Assembly (NCBI GenBank): GCA_937884685.1
Contig: CAKZYM010001116.1
Span: 1-5,040 of the forward strand
Origin: an uncultured Calothrix sp.
GTDB lineage: Bacteria; Cyanobacteriota; Cyanobacteriia; Cyanobacteriales; Nostocaceae
Direction: 5' to 3'
Length of the DNA stretch: 5,040 bases
In this document: in pieces, positions 1-5,040 of the stretch
Layout: each line of letters starts with the position of its first letter
How positions within the stretch are numbered: position 1 is the stretch's first letter
Position numbers and translations under genes: made by a program
Notes under the pieces: generated by a model
Told to the model about the DNA's origin: nothing
The model's database searches: none
What the model saw: only the letters and a program-made list of their open reading frames with translations

Positions 1-826
1 AATTAGAGATAAAAAGTCCGTCTCTGTTTTGCAAAATTTGGTTTTCAGCTATCAAGGGTGTAGAATTTCCACCGATAGCTAAACCAAATCCAGTATCTTG
101 AAATAAGTTACCGCGAATCTCTCCCCGAGCAGACTTAGCGACGGAAACCCCATTACCTGTATTTTGAATAAAGATGTTACCTGCGATTGTGGGATTACCC
201 GTACCGGTAACAAAAACACCTTCTCGTTTGTTATTAGTAAAAGTGCTATTTATAATTTTGGGATTTGTTGATTCTACCCATATTCCAGTACCCCGAGAAG
301 CTGGGTTTGTGACGGTAACACCACTAATAGTAGAGTTTTTCCCACTAAGGATAGTAATGTTCTGACTTGCAAAAGTACGGCTGGTATATCTACCACTTCC
401 TGTAATTAATGTTGCTTGTCCTTTTCCTGCTTCATCTCCACGTAAAGTTACTCCTTCTTTAACTCTAAGTGGAAATCTTTCTCCTGTTTCTTTGCTGTAG
501 CTACCGGGTGCTAGTTGAATAACTGTACCGGGTTGAGCTTGTCTAAGAGCGAAAGCGATGGTTTTAAATGGAGCTGCTTCGGTGGTACCACCACCATTTT
601 GGTCTGCACCAGTTTGAGGATTTACATAAATGATGCTGCTAGCAACGGGATTTTGCGCTATTTGAGTTTGAGCATTACTTTGCTTCGTAGAGTTTGCTTT
701 TGATTCTTCTGCTGGTAGCAGCATCGAGCTGCTAGAAACTACAAGCAAAGCAGCAATAGACAAAGGTAATTTAAAGTTAGTAGAGAAATTATTGCGTAAA
801 GAAATGGGAAAGCCCTTATATTTCAT
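1..826 (-). CDS. Exported DUF1565 / right-handed parallel beta-helix protein, N-terminal part (C-terminus beyond left edge)
   Basis: The frame is open from ATG at 826 to the left edge and gives 275 residues without a stop; the rest of the gene lies outside the window. Residues 1-20 are basic and polar, and 21-38 are hydrophobic (LSIAALLVV). A plausible signal peptidase site follows SKA at 43-45, so the protein is probably exported. Residues 66-130 fit DUF1565: IYVNPQTGAD, then APFKTIAFAL, GTVIQLAPGSY, and FPLRVKEGVTLRG. From about residue 163 the chain turns into 22-23-residue coils rich in G, N, I and V, which is the pectate-lyase-like beta-helix pattern. Known members are surface or secreted proteins of unknown role, some carbohydrate-linked; no catalytic site is visible here. 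An in-frame stop at 862-860 excludes a longer N-terminus, and the Shine-Dalgarno is weak (TTAAAG). Family assignment is from memory of the motifs and is fairly secure; the substrate is unknown. Confidence 0.88.
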   Translation of the reverse strand, partial: MKYKGFPISLRNNFSTNFKLPLSIAALLVVSSSSMLLPAEESKANSTKQSNAQTQIAQNPVASSIIYVNPQTGADQNGGGTTEAAPFKTIAFALRQAQPGTVIQLAPGSYSKETGERFPLRVKEGVTLRGDEAGKGQATLITGSGRYTSRTFASQNITILSGKNSTISGVTVTNPASRGTGIWVESTNPKIINSTFTNNKREGVFVTGTGNPTIAGNIFIQNTGNGVSVAKSARGEIRGNLFQDTGFGLAIGGNSTPLIAENQILQNRDGLFISN

Positions 827-857
827 CTTTAATTTGTGCGTATGATGTAGGTGCCGA

Positions 858-880
858 GGTTAGCCTAGTGGCTTTTAACC
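858..880 (-). promoter_or_regulatory. Bulged hairpin in leader of beta-helix gene
   Basis: On the minus strand GGTTA pairs with TAACC, and GCC pairs with GGC, around an ACTA loop; an AAA bulge sits on the 5' side. The eight pairs include five G-C in an AT-rich background. The structure ends 31 bases before the ATG at 826, so it would lie in the 5' leader if transcription starts upstream. There is no T-run after it, so it is not an obvious terminator. The structure is seen in the sequence; a role in leader stability or attenuation is inference. Confidence 0.4.
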
Positions 881-969
881 CATGCAAAACTATACCTGAT
901 GGACAGCATATAATCAGCATAGTTCCAATACCTATCAAAATATTTTTTTCGGTATTAGAATAGAATTTT

Positions 970-1183
970 AAGTACAAATACTTTTCAATACTTTTGCCAC
1001 TAGTATTCTTTAGACTCAAATTTTTATCAAGGTTTTTCTTGTTACTTAATGTTAAGTAGATCAATAAGTAGTAAAGCAAAATTATTTATACATTTATCAC
1101 TCAGCTATATCGCTGTTTCCTGTTCTCTATTCTCTGCCTAAACGAAATATTAAATAAATTTTGCACAAGTACTCAAAGTACTT
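970..1183. promoter_or_regulatory. Cluster of AAGTA/TACTT motifs arranged as dyads upstream of beta-helix gene
   Basis: Nine AAGTA or TACTT pentamers fall within 214 bases, at 970, 979, 989, 1043, 1054, 1066, 1167, 1176 and 1179. Most are paired as inverted repeats: AAGTA-CAAA-TACTT at 970-983, TACTTAA-TG-TTAAGTA at 1043-1058, and AAGTACT-CAA-AGTACTT at 1167-1183. By base composition I would expect about one such pentamer in this length. The arrangement suggests binding sites for a dimeric regulator of the beta-helix gene, but no known regulator is recognised. Confidence 0.4.
977..996. repeat. Two tandem copies of a 10-base unit
   Basis: AATACTTTTC at 977-986 is followed immediately by AATACTTTTG at 987-996, so nine of ten bases are repeated. 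Both copies carry the TACTT pentamer that is enriched in this spacer. Confidence 0.6.
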
Positions 1184-1246
1184 ATTAATAATGATTGACA
1201 AGCAACTGATAGTAAGCGAATAAGTTTTAATAATAATGGGTTCAAT

Positions 1247-1295
1247 CAAAAATTAAACCAACATTTAAATCAACAATCTAATTCAATGTTTAATT
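1247..1295 (-). terminator. Weak candidate terminator of the histidine kinase gene
   Basis: AATTAAAC at 1251-1258 is inversely repeated as GTTTAATT at 1288-1295. An alternative pairing is AACATT at 1260-1265 with AATGTT at 1285-1290. Read on the minus strand, the second arm leads into TTTAATTTTT. The stem is nearly all A-T and overlaps the stop codon, so termination here would be weak. It is listed because it is the only candidate after the kinase. Confidence 0.25.
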
Positions 1296-3006
1296 AAAAA
1301 GGCAGTTTGACATAAAAAGTTGTGCCATTTCCCACAACTGAATCAAACCATATCTCTCCACCGTGTAATTCTACACATCTTTTTACAATGACAAGCCCTA
1401 AACCGCTACCTCTAATTTTTCCAGCATTACTACCGCGCTGAAAACTTTCAAAAAGCTTCTGTCTATCTTGTTCGGGGATTCCTATTCCCTGGTCTTTTAC
1501 CTTAAATAAAGCAGCATTATTATCGCAGAGTAAATCTAAATTTATTTCTCCACCGTCAGGAGAATATTTCATCGCATTGCAAAGTAAGTTACTAAGTATT
1601 TGTTGTAGTAAAGTAGAGTCTAGATAAGCTTCATTACAACTACATTTATAGCTAAATTTAATAGTATGATAGCTGCCTCGAATCAGTTTTAAATCTTCTA
1701 CTAGTTGCTCGGTGAATAAAACTAAGTTTAAGGAAGTACGTTGCAATTCAAATTTGTCTGATTCAGCTTGATTAATGAGCAACATGTTATCTACTAGTTG
1801 CACCAAATGTTTAGTAGACTGTTCAATATGTTCAAAGCAGCGCATCTGACGCTCACTATCTAATTTGCCATGATATTTTTTGAGCAATTGCACTCCTAAG
1901 AGTATATTTGTCAAAGGAGTTCTATATTCGTGAGAAACTGTATTGACAACGCTAGATTTGAGGATATTCAGTTCTTTCTCTTTTTGTAAGGCTTTGTGGA
2001 CTTCTAGTTCATTTTGCACAAAGCTACTAATATTGTGAATTGTCACTAACCATTGATTTTGATTTAATTCGGGAATCAGTAATTGGATAACCACTTCAAA
2101 TGTTTGCTCGGGAAAATCATGGGGAATAAGTTTCCGAATAATTTTTTCTTCACCACTATTAACTAATTTTTCTATTGCTTCCCCACCGAGTCTAGTAACT
2201 ATATTATTACTGTCTATTTCTGCAATTAATTTTAAATTATCTCTACCATTTTGATTTGCTAAAATAATTTTACATTCGCTATCGAGCAGCAATATTCCTT
2301 GTGGCACATTCGCTATAATTTTATCTAAATTATTTTCTTCCTGAGCGATGAAAAGCGACTGCAATAATTTTTCATAGCTATGGGTATCTTGAATTTGCTT
2401 CTCTAATTCGTAAAAATCTACTATATAAGAACTATTAGAGTTTTGATTAATTACTGTATTTGAATTTTGCTTGTATTCGCTTTTGATAGAATCAATTTTT
2501 TGCTGAGTTTGCTGTAGCTTCTTTTTAATTAATTCAACTTTTTGGGAAACAGAATCTATCAATTGATATGTACTTTTATCCGAATCTAAATATGATTGAT
2601 ATTCTAGTTCATCTTGCAATTTATTAAGTATAATTTCTTTACCAATACCGCAAATTAATTCATCTGCGTTTTTATTTATTCTCCAAGAAATCCAGCGATA
2701 GCTTCCATCAGAGTGTTGATGACGTAAATTTATTTCAACTATTTGATTTTTTTTCAATTCAGATAAAGCTTTGGAAGTAACCTCTATATCTTCCGTGTGA
2801 ACAAACGCTAGCATTGGTTTTGCTATTAATTCTGATTCATCCCAACCCAGGAGAGTCTTCCAGCAATAACCGTTTAGCTGTTGATAGCAGCCATCTTTCG
2901 TAACGACACACCATAAATCGGGAATCAGTTGTAAAAATTGCTGCAATAGCTTTCCTTCTTGGTTTATTCCTGTTTCTTTCACATGTAAAGACTTTGAGTT
3001 ATTCAT
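1294..3006 (-). CDS. Soluble sensor histidine kinase, PAS-coiled coil-PAS-HisKA-HATPase_c
   Basis: This 570-residue kinase would sense a cytoplasmic signal, autophosphorylate on histidine, and pass phosphate to an unidentified response regulator. Domains by residue: PAS 18-124 (LLGWDESEL, HTEDI, DGSYRWISWR); Lys/Gln/Glu-rich coiled coil 125-182; Asn/Ser-rich linker to about 195; a second PAS-like segment 222-327 (VPQGILLLDSECKIILANQ); HisKA 348-416, with His359 in SHEYRTPL; HATPase_c 457-570, with N-box Asn477 (NLLCNAMKYS), G1 DQGIGI at 505, F-box Phe519 and Phe522, and G2 GSGLGL at 533. All catalytic motifs are intact, and the HExxT element (E360, T363) would also permit phosphatase activity. 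There is no membrane segment and no receiver domain. A TTG at 3030 would add eight residues, but AGAGGAAAGG sits at 3020-3011, directly before ATG 3006, so I use that start. No regulator gene adjoins, so it is an orphan in this window. The bound ligand or cofactor of the PAS domains cannot be read. Confidence 0.93.
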   Translation of the reverse strand: MNNSKSLHVKETGINQEGKLLQQFLQLIPDLWCVVTKDGCYQQLNGYCWKTLLGWDESELIAKPMLAFVHTEDIEVTSKALSELKKNQIVEINLRHQHSDGSYRWISWRINKNADELICGIGKEIILNKLQDELEYQSYLDSDKSTYQLIDSVSQKVELIKKKLQQTQQKIDSIKSEYKQNSNTVINQNSNSSYIVDFYELEKQIQDTHSYEKLLQSLFIAQEENNLDKIIANVPQGILLLDSECKIILANQNGRDNLKLIAEIDSNNIVTRLGGEAIEKLVNSGEEKIIRKLIPHDFPEQTFEVVIQLLIPELNQNQWLVTIHNISSFVQNELEVHKALQKEKELNILKSSVVNTVSHEYRTPLTNILLGVQLLKKYHGKLDSERQMRCFEHIEQSTKHLVQLVDNMLLINQAESDKFELQRTSLNLVLFTEQLVEDLKLIRGSYHTIKFSYKCSCNEAYLDSTLLQQILSNLLCNAMKYSPDGGEINLDLLCDNNAALFKVKDQGIGIPEQDRQKLFESFQRGSNAGKIRGSGLGLVIVKRCVELHGGEIWFDSVVGNGTTFYVKLPF

Positions 3007-3010
3007 CAAA

Positions 3011-3021
3011 CCTTTCCTCTC
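3011..3021 (-). promoter_or_regulatory. Ribosome binding site deciding the kinase start
   Basis: The minus strand reads GAGAGGAAAGG at 3021-3011, followed by TTTG and ATG at 3006. The GAGG core is nine bases and the second GG four bases from the ATG. The alternative TTG at 3030 lies upstream of this element and would translate through it, so the ATG start is preferred. Confidence 0.75.
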
Positions 3022-3118
3022 TGGTCTCAAGATGGATAAAGCTAACTTTAAACTATAGAAATATTACGTAAATAATCTTGTTCACAACAACTAACCTAAG
3101 CAATAGAATGGTTTAGTC

Positions 3119-3149
3119 TATTAACAATTGTAAACAAAAATTGTTAATA
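3119..3149. promoter_or_regulatory. 10-bp perfect dyad in the kinase/DUF2839 divergent region
   Basis: TATTAACAAT at 3119-3128 is perfectly inverted as ATTGTTAATA at 3140-3149 across an 11-base spacer. It lies about 113 bases upstream of the kinase ATG and about 240 bases upstream of the DUF2839 ATG. With no T-run on either side it looks more like an operator than a terminator. On the kinase side, TATAGT at 3057-3052 (minus) is a possible -10, but I see no good -35 for it. Which gene the dyad serves is inference. Confidence 0.4.
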
Positions 3150-3317
3150 AATATAAAGAAATATTAAGTTAGCATGATTGATTCTTATCCTCTGTTCAAA
3201 AAATAAGAGTTTGACGAATGCAGTAGTAACTTTCCCCGTGTGTCGTAGCGATACAAGTACTTTAGACAGCTTTATTTGCCAAATGGCTCAACATTTATTC
3301 ACGAAATATGTAGCTCA

Positions 3318-3329
3318 ATATAGCTATAT
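3318..3329. repeat. 12-bp perfect palindrome upstream of DUF2839 gene
   Basis: ATATAGCTATAT is a perfect palindrome ending 56 bases before the ATG at 3386. It contains TATA-type hexamers that could serve as a -10, but no -35 at a normal distance is recognisable. It could be a promoter element, an operator, or simple AT-rich chance. Confidence 0.35.
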
Positions 3330-3355
3330 AAGGACTATGATTGGCGATAGCAAGT

Positions 3356-3378
3356 ATTGAAAGCATCGATATTTCAAT
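3356..3378 (+). promoter_or_regulatory. Leader hairpin immediately before the DUF2839 start codon
   Basis: ATTGAAA at 3356-3362 pairs with TTTCAAT at 3372-3378 around a nine-base loop that itself contains ATCGAT. The stem ends seven bases before the ATG at 3386, where a Shine-Dalgarno would normally be, and no purine-rich SD is visible. A leader structure tuning translation or an operator would both fit; neither is shown. Confidence 0.4.
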
Positions 3379-3385
3379 CTCAATT

Positions 3386-3598
3386 ATGGGCGAAGCAAAG
3401 CGGCGTAAAACTTCACTAGGAAACGATTACGGGCAATCCCCTCGTATTTTACCCTGGGTTCCGATAACCAAAAGACAAGCAGAACAGTTTGTCGATTGGA
3501 CTACTCGGGGTGCATGGATTGGCATTTTTCTAATGATTGCCATTTGGATAACGGTTCGTTTTATCGGACCGGCTTTTGGTTGGTGGCAGGTAGTATAA
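3386..3598 (+). CDS. DUF2839 family small membrane protein
   Basis: The 70-residue product begins MGEAKRRKTSLGNDYGQ and ends GPAFGWWQVV. This matches the cyanobacterial DUF2839 family as I remember it: a basic N-terminus, an ILPWVPITK segment, WTTRGAWIG, and one membrane segment at about residues 43-60, before a conserved FGWWQVV tail. The length is normal for the family. The frame is open 45 bases upstream to a TTG at 3341, but the family begins at MGEAKRRK, so I place the start at 3386. The function is unknown; a thylakoid or plasma membrane location is inferred from the single hydrophobic helix. It is divergent from the kinase and followed by a strong hairpin, so it is probably monocistronic. 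No clear Shine-Dalgarno is seen, which is common in cyanobacteria. Confidence 0.9.
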   Translation: MGEAKRRKTSLGNDYGQSPRILPWVPITKRQAEQFVDWTTRGAWIGIFLMIAIWITVRFIGPAFGWWQVV

Positions 3599-3634
3599 AG
3601 GCACTAATTTTTCATTGGCATCGTAGAAATTATA

Positions 3635-3668
3635 AAAATCGTATCGCAAATATTAGCGATACGATTTT
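3635..3668 (+). terminator. Terminator hairpin after DUF2839 gene
   Basis: AAAATCGTATCGC at 3635-3647 is a perfect 13-base inverted repeat of GCGATACGATTTT at 3656-3668, with an eight-base AT loop. It begins 36 bases after the stop codon. The trailing T-stretch is short and part of the stem, so it may act in both directions, but the long perfect stem makes it the best terminator in the window. Confidence 0.75.
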
Positions 3669-3685
3669 GAATTATTCATTAATCT

Positions 3686-3712
3686 GCAAAGCAATTTGCT
3701 AAATTTTTTTTT
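3686..3712 (+). terminator. Second terminator-like hairpin with GNRA loop and T9
   Basis: GCAAA at 3686-3690 pairs with TTTGC at 3695-3699 around a GCAA tetraloop, a stable GNRA type. It is followed by TAAA and a run of nine T at 3704-3712. The stem is only five pairs and the T-run starts four bases later, so alone it would be moderate. Behind the 3635-3668 hairpin it reads as a back-up terminator. Confidence 0.45.
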
Positions 3713-3868
3713 CTAATTCAGTTGATAATAATTGCTAATTTAACTATTTAATTATCTAATGAATGTGAGGTAACTTTTAGATTTTTATTTATCCGTATTA
3801 TTTCTTTATAAATTTTCTACAAGCTACCGATAAATAAGTTAGAAGAAATAAATTTAACTATATTAGAG

Positions 3869-3882
3869 AGCTAATATTAGCT
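3869..3882. repeat. 14-bp perfect palindrome
   Basis: AGCTAATATTAGCT is perfectly self-complementary. It overlaps an alternative hairpin, ATATTAG-AGAG-CTAATAT at 3860-3877, so the two structures would compete. No gene adjoins it, so its role is unknown. Confidence 0.5.
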
Positions 3883-4435
3883 TGAAAGCCTTGCTATTAA
3901 TGCTTATTATCTCAGAAGAGTTGCAGTTTTCAAAGCTGGCTTACTTGTACTGATTCTTGATGTAAATGGTAGCTAAAGAGACATTTTTACAAAGACTTAA
4001 TGAGAATTTTGGCGAATTGGCAGCAAGGACTTGAATTATTTAGTTATCCTCAAGTTTTAGTTGAAACATAACTTTCGATTTAATCTTCGACTAAATGTAT
4101 GAATATTCGTTAGTGACTATAAGCGATGAGAGGTTTTGTATAATGCTTTGAAAATAATAACTAACTTGACTGATTTGCTTTGACTGGAAGGGAAAACCAT
4201 CTGTAGGGGTTAAAAATACAACTATTTCCCATAATAGTTACAGCAGTAAAACGGAGTAAAATTTCCATCAACTAATTAAAGCCTGCTTTTATAGCAGTTT
4301 ATAACCAATCAAGATACTATTTGTTACTTTTGGGCGGTTGACTTCTACTAAATATGAGTTAATGTGATATCGGATTTATATTGTCAGTATCTACCCTGAC
4401 CTCGGCAATATAAATAAGAAGTAAAATTTAATCTA

Positions 4436-4533
4436 TCGTGCCCGAAATTTTTAGATTGTAAAGTGAATATTATGATACGGCACGACCTGCCTAATTGAAC
4501 TACCATTTCCAAGGTAGTAATTTTCGGATTTTT
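4436..4533 (+). other. Nested hairpin group, candidate structured RNA
   Basis: TCGTGCC at 4436-4442 pairs with GGCACGA at 4479-4485. ACTACC at 4499-4504 pairs with GGTAGT at 4513-4518. CCGAAA at 4442-4447 pairs with TTTCGG at 4522-4527, which is followed by ATTTTT at 4528-4533. The first and third pairings share a base at 4442. These GC-containing arms stand out in AT-rich DNA and end in a T-stretch about 40 bases before the next promoter. A TATAAA at 4409-4414 lies upstream, without a good -35. I recognise no known RNA family; a small RNA is inference. Confidence 0.3.
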
Positions 4534-4545
4534 AAACTATGGACA

Positions 4546-4567
4546 ATTGTAATGATTAGTTTACAAT
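4546..4567. promoter_or_regulatory. Operator-like dyad next to the promoter of the 114-residue gene
   Basis: ATTGTAA at 4546-4552 is perfectly inverted as TTACAAT at 4561-4567 across eight bases, ending five bases before the -35. The core TGTA-N10-TACA resembles CRP/NtcA-family sites, but the canonical NtcA spacing is GTA-N8-TAC, two bases shorter. I therefore call it an operator for an unknown dimeric regulator, with NtcA only as a weak alternative. Confidence 0.4.
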
Positions 4568-4572
4568 ACCAT

Positions 4573-4601
4573 TTGATGAGAAAATCTAAAAAAAATATAA
4601 A
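4573..4601 (+). promoter_or_regulatory. Sigma70-type promoter of the 114-residue gene
   Basis: TTGATG at 4573-4578 and TATAAA at 4596-4601 are separated by exactly 17 bases. They match four of six and five of six consensus positions. Transcription would start near 4608, giving a leader of about 30 bases that contains the GGAGGA ribosome binding site. Confidence 0.55.
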
Positions 4602-4626
4602 AGAGACTAAAATGATTTTGGTGTTT

Positions 4627-4632
4627 GGAGGA
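4627..4632 (+). promoter_or_regulatory. Strong ribosome binding site deciding a GTG start
   Basis: GGAGGA lies five bases before GTG at 4638. It is the best Shine-Dalgarno in the window and supports the non-ATG start; the next ATG in frame, at residue 18, has no such element. Confidence 0.8.
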
Positions 4633-4637
4633 TAAAA

Positions 4638-4982
4638 GTGTTTCTTAGATTAGCGCAACAACACCGGCAGTTCGTTCAAGACTTAGTAATGAATTTACAA
4701 GCCTTAGCGATAGTTCTAGAGAGACGTGGTTACCCTGCGTCTTGTTACACCTGCGGTGACCAGATGAATAGTGCTTCGTTCATGGTTAGCTTGGGAGAAA
4801 ATCATCTGATTCGCTTCTTAGTATCCGATTATGGCATCACTTGGACTGAGATGCGTGACGACCGCGAATTAATGAAGTTGGAAGGTGCAGAAGCAGTAAA
4901 TCAACTACAGGAACTCGCAAATATAGTAAAGCATCCACCTATTGAAGCTTGTAACACTGCTAAAACCCTTGTAAAAAGCTAG
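4638..4982 (+). CDS. Conserved cyanobacterial hypothetical protein, DUF1815-like
   Basis: The 114-residue product has no signal peptide or membrane helix and should be cytoplasmic. Residues 5-30 form a probable amphipathic helix (LAQQHRQFVQDLVMNLQALA). Next comes a CYTCG pair (Cys36, Cys39), then predicted strands around SASFMVSLG and HLIRFLVSDYGITWTEM. A second helix spans about 78-97, followed by a polar tail with Cys105. The overall look agrees with the cyanobacterial DUF1815 family as I recall it, but I cannot confirm this. No function is known to me. The CxxC could bind metal or be redox-active, but one pair alone does not show either. The start is GTG with GGAGGA five bases upstream. 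It has its own promoter and no partner gene in view. Base use is somewhat richer in G and C than its surroundings, as expected for a real gene. Confidence 0.88.
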   Translation: MFLRLAQQHRQFVQDLVMNLQALAIVLERRGYPASCYTCGDQMNSASFMVSLGENHLIRFLVSDYGITWTEMRDDRELMKLEGAEAVNQLQELANIVKHPPIEACNTAKTLVKS

Positions 4983-5040
4983 TAAAGGATTATCTTAAGC
5001 AAGGTAGTAGCCGCTCTTAGTTTGGGTCATGCTTTGACTG

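Larger units (their letters stand above)
827..1293. other. Spacer between kinase and beta-helix genes, no convincing gene
   Basis: These 467 AT-rich bases hold no convincing coding frame. On the minus strand a frame from TTG at 1079 to 816 can be read. It lacks a Shine-Dalgarno, has a low-complexity Lys/Asn/Leu-rich first half, and runs into the start of the beta-helix gene, so I do not call it. The spacer does hold a hairpin just upstream of the beta-helix gene, a cluster of AAGTA/TACTT dyads and a weak terminator for the kinase; these are listed separately. Confidence 0.6.
3713..4637. other. Gene-poor AT-rich spacer with hairpins, no convincing gene
   Basis: No frame of useful length with a ribosome binding site occurs in these 925 bases. 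The longest thing that reads like protein is a 23-codon frame at 4000-4071, which lacks a Shine-Dalgarno. Small inverted repeats are scattered through it: a 14-bp palindrome at 3869-3882, ACTTGA/TCAAGT at 4029-4055, AACTATT/AATAGTT at 4220-4239, CTGCT/AGCAG at 4283-4297, and a denser group at 4436-4527. TTGACT occurs twice, at 4166 and 4180, without a matching -10. The right end holds the promoter of the next gene. It could be a decayed gene, a region with small RNAs, or a long leader. Confidence 0.6.

Noticed and set aside
174..365. Plus-strand frame of 63 codons
   Set aside because: It is antisense to the beta-helix coding frame, which has clear domain motifs.
515..703. Plus-strand frame of 62 codons
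   Set aside because: It is antisense to the DUF1565 coding frame, with no start signals of its own.
816..1079. Minus-strand frame of 87 codons overlapping the beta-helix start
   Set aside because: It starts at TTG without a Shine-Dalgarno, has a Lys/Asn/Leu-rich first half typical of translated AT-rich spacer, and overlaps both the leader hairpin and the next gene's start. A hydrophobic stretch in its second half is not enough to call a gene.
3178..3360. Plus-strand frame of 60 codons upstream of DUF2839 gene
   Set aside because: There is no ribosome binding site, it is not protein-like in composition, and it covers the presumed promoter and leader of the DUF2839 gene.
3496..3702. Plus-strand frame of 68 codons
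   Set aside because: It is out of frame with the DUF2839 gene and runs through its terminator hairpin.
4000..4071. 23-codon frame in the gene-poor spacer reading MRILANWQQGLELFSYPQV
   Set aside because: The composition is protein-like, so it could be a small peptide or a gene remnant, but there is no Shine-Dalgarno or promoter and it is too short to support.
4166..4185. Two TTGACT hexamers as -35 elements
   Set aside because: No -10 hexamer lies 16-18 bases after either copy.
4546..4567. Canonical NtcA site
   Set aside because: The TGTA/TACA halves are ten bases apart where NtcA sites have eight between GTA and TAC; kept only as an operator-like dyad.

Overview
The window looks like chromosomal DNA of a cyanobacterium, most likely a low-GC filamentous (Nostocales-type) strain. 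Three lines of evidence support this. A 70-residue plus-strand protein matches the cyanobacterial DUF2839 family as I recall it. A 114-residue protein resembles the cyanobacterial DUF1815 family. The base composition is AT-rich, with long, hairpin-rich, gene-poor spacers. I see no phage, transposon, CRISPR, tRNA or rRNA signature, and no sign of a defence or biosynthetic cluster.

Layout. Positions 826 to 1 (minus) hold the N-terminal 275 residues of an exported DUF1565/right-handed beta-helix protein that runs off the left edge. Positions 827-1293 are a spacer with an unusual cluster of AAGTA/TACTT motifs arranged as dyads. Positions 3006 to 1294 (minus) encode a soluble hybrid-free sensor histidine kinase (PAS, coiled coil, PAS-like, HisKA, HATPase_c) with no response regulator in view. 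Positions 3007-3385 are a divergent intergenic region with three dyads. Positions 3386-3598 (plus) encode the DUF2839 small membrane protein, followed by two terminator-like hairpins. Positions 3713-4637 are about 0.9 kb without a convincing gene but with several palindromes and hairpins. The right end of this stretch carries a good sigma70-type promoter. Positions 4638-4982 (plus) encode the 114-residue soluble protein, starting at GTG behind a strong GGAGGA.

The genes appear to be separate transcription units. The kinase and the DUF2839 gene are divergent. The beta-helix gene lies downstream of the kinase on the same strand, but 467 bases and a possible terminator separate them, so co-transcription is doubtful. 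No operon-level pathway can be read from the window. The two most useful outputs are the corrected starts (the kinase at 3006, the DUF2839 gene at 3386) and the unexplained regulatory-looking structure in the spacers, mainly the AAGTA/TACTT cluster and the hairpin group at 4436-4533. I did not find clear evidence for a wholly new system.
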